DNA from: Lachnospiraceae bacterium
GTDB lineage: Bacteria; Bacillota; Clostridia; Lachnospirales; Lachnospiraceae
NCBI GenBank assembly: GCA_004557975.1
Contig: SFEV01000031.1
Span: forward strand, 1 to 30,276
Direction: 5' to 3'
Length of the DNA: 30,276 bases
Positions 25,423 to 30,276 of the stretch are shown piece by piece. Each line of letters opens with the position of its first letter. The stretch's first letter is position 1. The notes below the pieces were generated by a model. The model was given only the letters and a program-made list of their open reading frames with translations, ran no database searches and had not been told where the DNA came from. A program made the translations under genes and the position numbers.

Positions 25423-26817
25423 CTACTGTAATCTCCAACCGGGATAATATTTATTCTTGATACTGCCGCCGGCATATTTCCCCCAGCCAAGGCCGTATCC
25501 GTCTGTACAGATCAAAACCCAGCCCATCTTTCTTTTCTGTCCTGTCAGAAGCCGGGCATCCTCTTCTTCCGTAAGCATCACTGTCTCTCCCTTCAGATAG
25601 CGGAGAATGCGCTGGTCATCCGGTGGCAGATCAAGTACAAAGGGGAAATCTCCTTTTTTCAGCACCATGGCAAGCTGCTGGGACGGCTCAAATCTGCCCT
25701 TTTTCCATGTACCGGCGTCCAGACCGGTCAGCAGATAGCGCAGCCTCGCAGGCAGCCGGTACGGCGGAAGAATCAGACACTGTTCCCCGTTCTGGCGGTA
25801 AATGCAATTCTTCCAGAGTTCTTCCGGAATCAGTTTCAGGAATTCAAGTACCTCCGGCGGAATCTGAGCCTGATTCGATGTTTTCTCCGTACGTGCTGAC
25901 GAATCATCACAGCCTGAACGCTCCCCCGTCATCTTTTTTTCAAGCAGAGCAAGAAAATGCCCCTCGCCTCTGATCTTATGAGGCCAGAGCCGGATGGTCT
26001 TTTCACACGGTGTTCTTCCGCTGACAAATCCCTCCGCCCATTCCGGCTTTTTCAGAACAAGAGACGGATATTTCTCAAGAATCCACGCAACGACATCTTC
26101 ATCCTCCTCCTCGGAGAAAGTGCATGTGGAGTAAACCAGCATTCCTCCAGGCTTAAGCATCTGCACAGCACAGTCGAGAATCTCCTTCTGGAGCGCACAA
26201 TAGTACCGCGGTCCCCTCTGTTCCCAGTCTGCAATCAGCCCGGGATCCTTGCGGAACATTCCCTCTCCGGAGCACGGTGCATCCACCAGGATTCTGTCAA
26301 AGTAACATCCGAAGGCCTGCAGAAGCTTCTGCGGTGTCTCACCTGTAATACAGCAGTTTGTGCTTCCCCATATCGTAAGATTTTTGTACAGCGCCTTGGC
26401 ACGGCTGGGGCTCGCATCGTTCGCGACGAGAAGTCCTGTTCTACCAAGACGCGAAGAAAGCTCCGTGGCCTTTCCGCCTGGAGCCGCACACAGATCAAGA
26501 ACCGTATCGCCGCCTGAGACCGGAAGCCTCGACGACGGCAGCATGGCGCTCGGTTCCTGAATGTAATAAAGTCCTGCAAAATAATGAGGATGCTTCGTCA
26601 CACCATCCTCTTTCCGGTAATAAAATCCGTTTTCCGTCCACGGAACCGGAATCAGCTCAAACGGTGTCAGAGCAAGAAACTCCTCCACCGTTATTTTTCC
26701 CGTATTCACACGAAGCCCCGCATATTCCTCCGCCTCATAGCACGAGAGGAACTGCTCATATTCTTCTCCCAGCTGACGCTTCATGCGCTCTGTAAATTCC
26801 ACCGGTAAATTCACCAT
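25423..26817 (-). CDS. RsmF/NOL1-NOP2-type 16S rRNA m5C methyltransferase
   Basis: 464 residues. SAM-binding motif VLDLCAAPGGKATELSSRLG (about 107-126), then VDAPCSGEGMFRKDPG and YSTCTFSEEEDEDVV, which contain the two conserved cysteines of m5C methyltransferases. The C-terminal 150 residues match the RsmF_B extension by layout (GRFEPSQQLAMVL and GWVLICTDGYGLGWGK). Makes 5-methylcytosine in 16S rRNA. The start has only a weak ribosome site; LPVEFTERMKRQLGEEYE is the family's usual beginning. Abuts the RsuA-type gene. Confidence 0.9.
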   Translation of the reverse strand: MVNLPVEFTERMKRQLGEEYEQFLSCYEAEEYAGLRVNTGKITVEEFLALTPFELIPVPWTENGFYYRKEDGVTKHPHYFAGLYYIQEPSAMLPSSRLPVSGGDTVLDLCAAPGGKATELSSRLGRTGLLVANDASPSRAKALYKNLTIWGSTNCCITGETPQKLLQAFGCYFDRILVDAPCSGEGMFRKDPGLIADWEQRGPRYYCALQKEILDCAVQMLKPGGMLVYSTCTFSEEEDEDVVAWILEKYPSLVLKKPEWAEGFVSGRTPCEKTIRLWPHKIRGEGHFLALLEKKMTGERSGCDDSSARTEKTSNQAQIPPEVLEFLKLIPEELWKNCIYRQNGEQCLILPPYRLPARLRYLLTGLDAGTWKKGRFEPSQQLAMVLKKGDFPFVLDLPPDDQRILRYLKGETVMLTEEEDARLLTGQKRKMGWVLICTDGYGLGWGKYAGGSIKNKYYPGWRLQ

Positions 26818-26918
26818 ATCGAATGTGTACTCTTTCTTCCTGTATATTGTAAAGCCCTTTTCAGATCTTACTATGTATCAATTTCTCCGGATTCGCATAT
26901 GCCATATGCACACAACCT

Positions 26919-27731
26919 CTATTCCTCCGCGCTGATTGACTGTGCCCGGTATCCCTCGGCAATACAGTCCAGCTCCCGGCTGAACCGCTTCAGCTGGTCA
27001 ATATCATTCAGCTCATAAATCCGGTAAAATTCATCCTGAATCTTCAGAACCTCTCTCTTGTTTGCAATCCGGTACAGATTCTGGATATTGTTCAGAATAT
27101 CTGAAACGATCCTTGCGTGGATCTGGAACGAATTCTGCGCATCCATGATCTCGCTGCGCACATAAGACATCTCATTGTCCAGAGAAATAATTGCATTGGC
27201 GGCATTCATCAGCTTCTCGCTGATATGATCGGGTATACTCTGTTTATATTTATACTGCAGAGAATGCTCAATTGTCGACCAGAAATTCATGGCAAGGGTC
27301 CGGATCTGGATTTCGACCTTGATCTTTCTGCTTCCGGAAAGCGACTGCACCTCATAGTTCACAATGATATGATAGCTGCGGTATCCGCTGTCCTTCATGT
27401 GATTGATGTAATCACGCTCCCGGATAATCTCCATATCGGTACGGCGCCGGATAATTTCCACAACTTTCTGAATATCCTCGACAAACTGGCAGATAATCCG
27501 TACGCCTGCCAGATCCACAAACTGCTCCTCAATCTGATCTATCGGTATGTTTTTCTTCTGTGCCTTATCCAGGATGCTGGCGACCGTCTTTACCCGCCCC
27601 GTCACCTGCTCAATCGGAGAATACAGGCCGCGGCTGCGGTGTTCGTAAATAAGATGCTCAAACTTTACGATAAGCTCCTTGACTGCCATATCATACGGAG
27701 TCAGGATCTCACGCCATAATTGTATTTCCAT
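26919..27731 (-). CDS. Small alarmone synthetase (GTP pyrophosphokinase)
   Basis: 270 residues. A RelA/SpoT synthetase domain without hydrolase, TGS or ACT parts, so a stand-alone (p)ppGpp synthetase of the RelP/RelQ kind. Motifs: VTGRVKTVASILDK, FVDLAGVRIICQF, MKDSGYRSYHIIV and EIQIRTLAMNFWSTIEHSLQYK. It is longer than typical RelQ (about 210) because of a helical C-terminal extension of about 80 residues. AGGAG lies eight bases before ATG. It has its own promoter (27761-27789). It would make alarmone in response to transcriptional or cell-envelope signals; the trigger is unknown. Confidence 0.92.
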   Translation of the reverse strand: MEIQLWREILTPYDMAVKELIVKFEHLIYEHRSRGLYSPIEQVTGRVKTVASILDKAQKKNIPIDQIEEQFVDLAGVRIICQFVEDIQKVVEIIRRRTDMEIIRERDYINHMKDSGYRSYHIIVNYEVQSLSGSRKIKVEIQIRTLAMNFWSTIEHSLQYKYKQSIPDHISEKLMNAANAIISLDNEMSYVRSEIMDAQNSFQIHARIVSDILNNIQNLYRIANKREVLKIQDEFYRIYELNDIDQLKRFSRELDCIAEGYRAQSISAEE

Positions 27732-27760
27732 GTTAACACTCCTGTTTTTTAAATAGGATT

Positions 27761-27789
27761 ATTCTAACATACTATTGTTAAATTTGCAA
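27761..27789 (-). promoter_or_regulatory. Promoter of the small alarmone synthetase gene
   Basis: Minus-strand TTGCAA (27789-27784), 17-bp spacer, TAGAAT (27766-27761) with TGT just before it, an extended -10. Leader of about 24-28 nt to the ATG. Confidence 0.65.
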
Positions 27790-27820
27790 CGAAGCCTTTT
27801 GTAAGATTGTGTCGACAATC

Positions 27821-28654
27821 TCAGGCTTTTTGCATGCGAATCTGCAGATATTTCAGCACCCAGTACGGATTTATGCTGAGTTCATCGCTGTGCTGTGTCC
27901 GGACATAAATACCCAGGTGCAGATGCACATCAAATTTTCCTCTCGTTCCCTCCTCACCGTATCCCGTGTCTCCCATCAGTCCCAGCACCTCCCCCGCCGC
28001 CACTGTGTCACCTTTTTTGTAGTCTGTACTGTAGGAAGAGAGATGGGCGTAATAAAAGTATCCGCCTGACGGGCTCCTGATTCCGATCCTGTATCCTCCC
28101 CTGGGAAGCCAGCCCACATTTTCCACAGTGCCATCTGTCATGGATCGGATCCGGTAATGATCCGGAACATTCTCGGGAGGCATCAGATCAGTGCCTTCAT
28201 GTCCGCGCCGGCCGCCGTAATTCCTCTCAAACATCCATGAATTTTCGAATACCATGCCCGGCTCATCCACCGGAAAGCAGGCGAGATCGTCAAACACTGC
28301 CCCGTATATACTGCAGAACTCCTCGTATCCTCCGGTGTTGTATTTCAGCATCAGCTGCTTCCATTTCAGCATGGCTTCCGTCGAATATGTATCAGGAAAT
28401 GTCAGAAATCCCTCCGTCCTGTGCGGCAGCAGAATCGTAAGTATCTCCCCGGCACGCATACCGGACTGTTCCTCCATCTCCACAAGATGTTCCAGAAAAC
28501 GTGCGGAGAATTTCATTTCACGAAACCGGTCTGACTCCGGTGAAAGCTGTGACAGCATACCGGCAGCCGCTCTCTGATACATCACCGATGAAAGCTGAAC
28601 CGTAATGAAAGAAAGGAACAGCACAAACGCGGCATATTCAACATACTTCCTCAT
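27821..28654 (-). CDS. Membrane-anchored M23 (LytM-type) peptidase
   Basis: 277 residues. One N-terminal membrane segment (about 7-27), a middle region of about 130 residues without recognised motifs, and a C-terminal M23 domain. Zinc-site residues are in GHEGTDLM (His, Asp) and VHLHLG (His-x-His). GYFYYAHLSSY and GDTVAAGEVLGLMGDTG are the usual flanking strands, so it looks active. M23 enzymes cut peptidoglycan cross-bridges; some work in sporulation (SpoIIQ-type) and ylbJ is the divergent neighbour, which hints at that, not more. No strong ribosome site before ATG. After the stop, GATTGT/ACAATC forms a short hairpin without a T-run. Confidence 0.88.
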   Translation of the reverse strand: MRKYVEYAAFVLFLSFITVQLSSVMYQRAAAGMLSQLSPESDRFREMKFSARFLEHLVEMEEQSGMRAGEILTILLPHRTEGFLTFPDTYSTEAMLKWKQLMLKYNTGGYEEFCSIYGAVFDDLACFPVDEPGMVFENSWMFERNYGGRRGHEGTDLMPPENVPDHYRIRSMTDGTVENVGWLPRGGYRIGIRSPSGGYFYYAHLSSYSTDYKKGDTVAAGEVLGLMGDTGYGEEGTRGKFDVHLHLGIYVRTQHSDELSINPYWVLKYLQIRMQKA

Positions 28655-28821
28655 GATATTTACCGTTTTTATTCAATATATCCGATTCGTCTTCAAAGTA
28701 GAAGCATGTTCTATCTTCTGATCAGATCTCATAAAATACAGAGAATCTTTTCCACAGGCCCGGAGATGGCTGCCGGTTCGAAGATGACAGTCTCATATTT
28801 CCCGCCCTCAAAGGAGTTTTT

Positions 28822-29793
28822 ATGAAAAAGATATGTACTATCCTTCTGGCAATTGCCTTTCTTTACCTGCTTGCCGCTCCCGGATGGGCACTGCAGTCTG
28901 CCAGGGATGGTCTGATCCTGTGGTACCGCTCCGTCCTCCCTGTTCTGTTTCCTTTTATGCTGCTGTCCTCCCTGTTTCTGCAGCTTGATCTGCCAGAAAC
29001 GCTGCCTGCTGCCCTGTACCGTCCGCTGCGCTTTCTGTTTGGCTGTTCAGACTGCGGAACTTTTGCCATCCTTGGCGGATTTTTCTGCGGCTTCCCCATG
29101 GGAGCCAAGCTCACCGGAGATCTTCTGCGCCAGAACAACATCAGCCGCCGGGAGGCACAGTTTCTGTACGGTTTTGTAAATAATCTGAGTCCCGGCTTCA
29201 TTCTCTCCTACATCGCTGCCGACCAGATGGGATGTCCCGCTCTCGGTCTTCCTCTCCTGATCAATATCTCCGGCGCGGCGCTGCTGTATGGACTGCTGAC
29301 CTCCATTTCTTTTCGCCGCCAGAACACTGTCTCTTCCCCCGGAAATGATTTTGCCGCACCGTCAGATGGCAATATTTTTTCCATAATAGATGACTGTATC
29401 TATGACACCATCCGAAGCACAGTAAAGCTCGGCGCTTATATTGTACTGTTCTGTATCCTGAGCGGCGCCGTCACACATGTTTTTTCCGGAATCTGCAGCT
29501 TTCCTGTCTCCCGTTTTTCTTCGCTCATCCTGCTCTCCGGAATTGAGATCACAAACGGTGTCCGACTGATCTGCGCCTCAAGTCTGTCTCTTCCGGCGAA
29601 ATATATTCTGCTCTCCATGGCAGGTGCCTTTGGCGGCCTGTCAGCCCTGGCTCAGACTGCAGGAATCGCACGCATGGACAGAAGTCTGTTTTTTCAGTAT
29701 ATAAAAAGCAGGGTAATCATTACCCTGCTCAGTATCATTCTGTCTGTCTGTTCTGTTTTCTTTCGCCCCTTATTCGGCTTCCTCTTCCTCTGA
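28822..29793 (+). CDS. ylbJ: Sporulation integral membrane protein YlbJ
   Basis: 323 residues, multi-pass membrane protein of the YlbJ/nucleoside-recognition (Gate) type needed for spore cortex formation in Bacillus. N-terminal hydrophobic segment, WYRSVLPVLFPFMLLSSLF, GGFFCGFPMGAKLTGDLL, FLYGFVNNLSPGFIL and several later helices. AAAGGAG lies five bases before ATG. The 167-base gap upstream (28655-28821) is shared with the divergent peptidase gene; I see no convincing promoter there. The final 24 bases overlap the convergent gene. Confidence 0.9.
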   Translation: MKKICTILLAIAFLYLLAAPGWALQSARDGLILWYRSVLPVLFPFMLLSSLFLQLDLPETLPAALYRPLRFLFGCSDCGTFAILGGFFCGFPMGAKLTGDLLRQNNISRREAQFLYGFVNNLSPGFILSYIAADQMGCPALGLPLLINISGAALLYGLLTSISFRRQNTVSSPGNDFAAPSDGNIFSIIDDCIYDTIRSTVKLGAYIVLFCILSGAVTHVFSGICSFPVSRFSSLILLSGIEITNGVRLICASSLSLPAKYILLSMAGAFGGLSALAQTAGIARMDRSLFFQYIKSRVIITLLSIILSVCSVFFRPLFGFLFL

Positions 29794-30276
29794 GGGCGCT
29801 GTCGCATAGCTTGACGGAGCAGCCTGCGGATTCAGCTCCATGCGGTTCTTGCTCACGATATCATAGCAGGACTGGATGGAATTGATGAAGTTGTTGTATT
29901 TCGTTCCGGCAGCATCAATCGTATGGCTCATGATCTTCTCCAGATTTTCCAGCATCTCATCGGTGTAATGGATTGCACTCATACGGATGTTGTTGGAATC
30001 TTCTGTCGCCTTATCGAGGATCTCCTGGGCCTGTGCGTTCGTCTGCTCAATCAGCTGATTGGACTGCTGCAGGGCAACCTGCATCACTTCACTCTCGCTG
30101 ACGATCTTCTGTGCCTGTGCCTGTGCCTCAGCAATAATATTGTCCGCCTTCGTCTGTGCGTCCTCAAGAATTGCGTCCTTATTGCTGATGATCTTCTGAT
30201 AACGCTTGATCTCGTCCGGTGTCTTCATGCGAAGCTCACGCAGCAGTTCTTCAAGCTCTTCTTTATTTACAACGAT
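29770..30276 (-). CDS. Coiled-coil protein, partial (start lies beyond the window)
   Basis: The frame is open to the window edge: ahead of the ATG at 30228 it reads IVVNKEELEELLRELR, which looks like coding sequence, so the true start is outside. At least 168 residues are present. They form a long coiled coil rich in Ala, Gln and Glu (KADNIIAEAQAQAQKIV), a helix with an LEKIMSHTIDAAG segment and an acidic C-terminal tail. Similar genes beside ylbJ in Lachnospiraceae are often labelled ATPase, without a nucleotide motif; I see none here. A DivIVA- or ATP-synthase-b-like scaffold is only a resemblance. Function unknown. Confidence 0.75.
   Translation of the reverse strand: MVVNKEELEELLRELRMKTPDEIKRYQKIISNKDAILEDAQTKADNIIAEAQAQAQKIVSESEVMQVALQQSNQLIEQTNAQAQEILDKATEDSNNIRMSAIHYTDEMLENLEKIMSHTIDAAGTKYNNFINSIQSCYDIVSKNRMELNPQAAPSSYATAPSEEEEAE

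Noticed and set aside
26865..26915. GCATAT-GGC-ATATGC inverted repeat between the alarmone synthetase and methyltransferase genes
   Set aside because: Short, without T-run, and no clear promoter or known operator pattern around it.
27790..27820. AAGCCT...AGGCTT hairpin with a T-run after the M23 peptidase gene as terminator
   Set aside because: The T-run follows the stem only on the plus strand, where no transcript is expected; on the minus strand only a short stem without T-run remains.
28655..28821. Sporulation sigma-factor promoter for ylbJ
   Set aside because: CATATTT-like sequence is present but no matching second box at correct spacing could be defended.

Overview
The window looks like chromosomal DNA of a Gram-positive, gut-type Clostridia, most likely a Lachnospiraceae (inference). 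The support is GC near 45-50%, AGGAGG-type ribosome binding sites, sigma-A-type promoters, a ylbJ sporulation gene beside a coiled-coil gene, a hisZ-hisG-hisD-hisB-hisIE order, and SpaA/SipW surface-protein families. Almost every gene is on the minus strand; only prs at the left end and ylbJ at the right end are on plus. No tRNA, rRNA, CRISPR array, transposase or phage gene was seen.

Layout, left to right. 1-1434: promoter, prs (PRPP synthase) and its terminator. 1438-1500: a 14-bp tandem repeat. 1497-4468 (minus): a short operon of an SH3-domain exported protein, yraN and pgeF, with its own extended -10 promoter. 4481-14507 (minus): a surface-fibre-type operon of about 10 kb. It has a strong promoter, a leader of about 370 nt with several hairpins, five paralogous TasA/camelysin-like proteins (one ending in an IPKTG sorting signal), a SipW-type signal peptidase and a 1665-residue adhesin with SpaA-like domains. 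14583-19834 (minus): histidine operon hisZ-hisG-hisD-hisB-hisIE, with a consensus promoter, an 18-bp TrpR-like palindrome and a terminator. 19831-26817 (minus): housekeeping and RNA-modification genes (recU, RluC/D-type pseudouridine synthase, small membrane protein, YgiQ radical SAM, HAD phosphatase, RsuA-type pseudouridine synthase, RsmF-type methyltransferase). 26919-28654 (minus): small alarmone synthetase and M23 peptidase. 28822-30276: ylbJ on plus, converging on a coiled-coil gene that runs off the right edge.

How the genes work together. PRPP made by Prs is the substrate of the HisG/HisZ complex, though the two loci are separate. The histidine set is incomplete here: hisA, hisF, hisH and hisC are absent, while hisIE carries an extra degenerate HisA/HisF-like domain. 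In the fibre operon, SipW would process the five TasA-like precursors; the IPKTG-bearing subunit could be joined to the wall by a sortase encoded elsewhere; the large SpaA protein, which has no visible anchor, may be a secreted partner. This operon and its leader are the most unusual part of the window.
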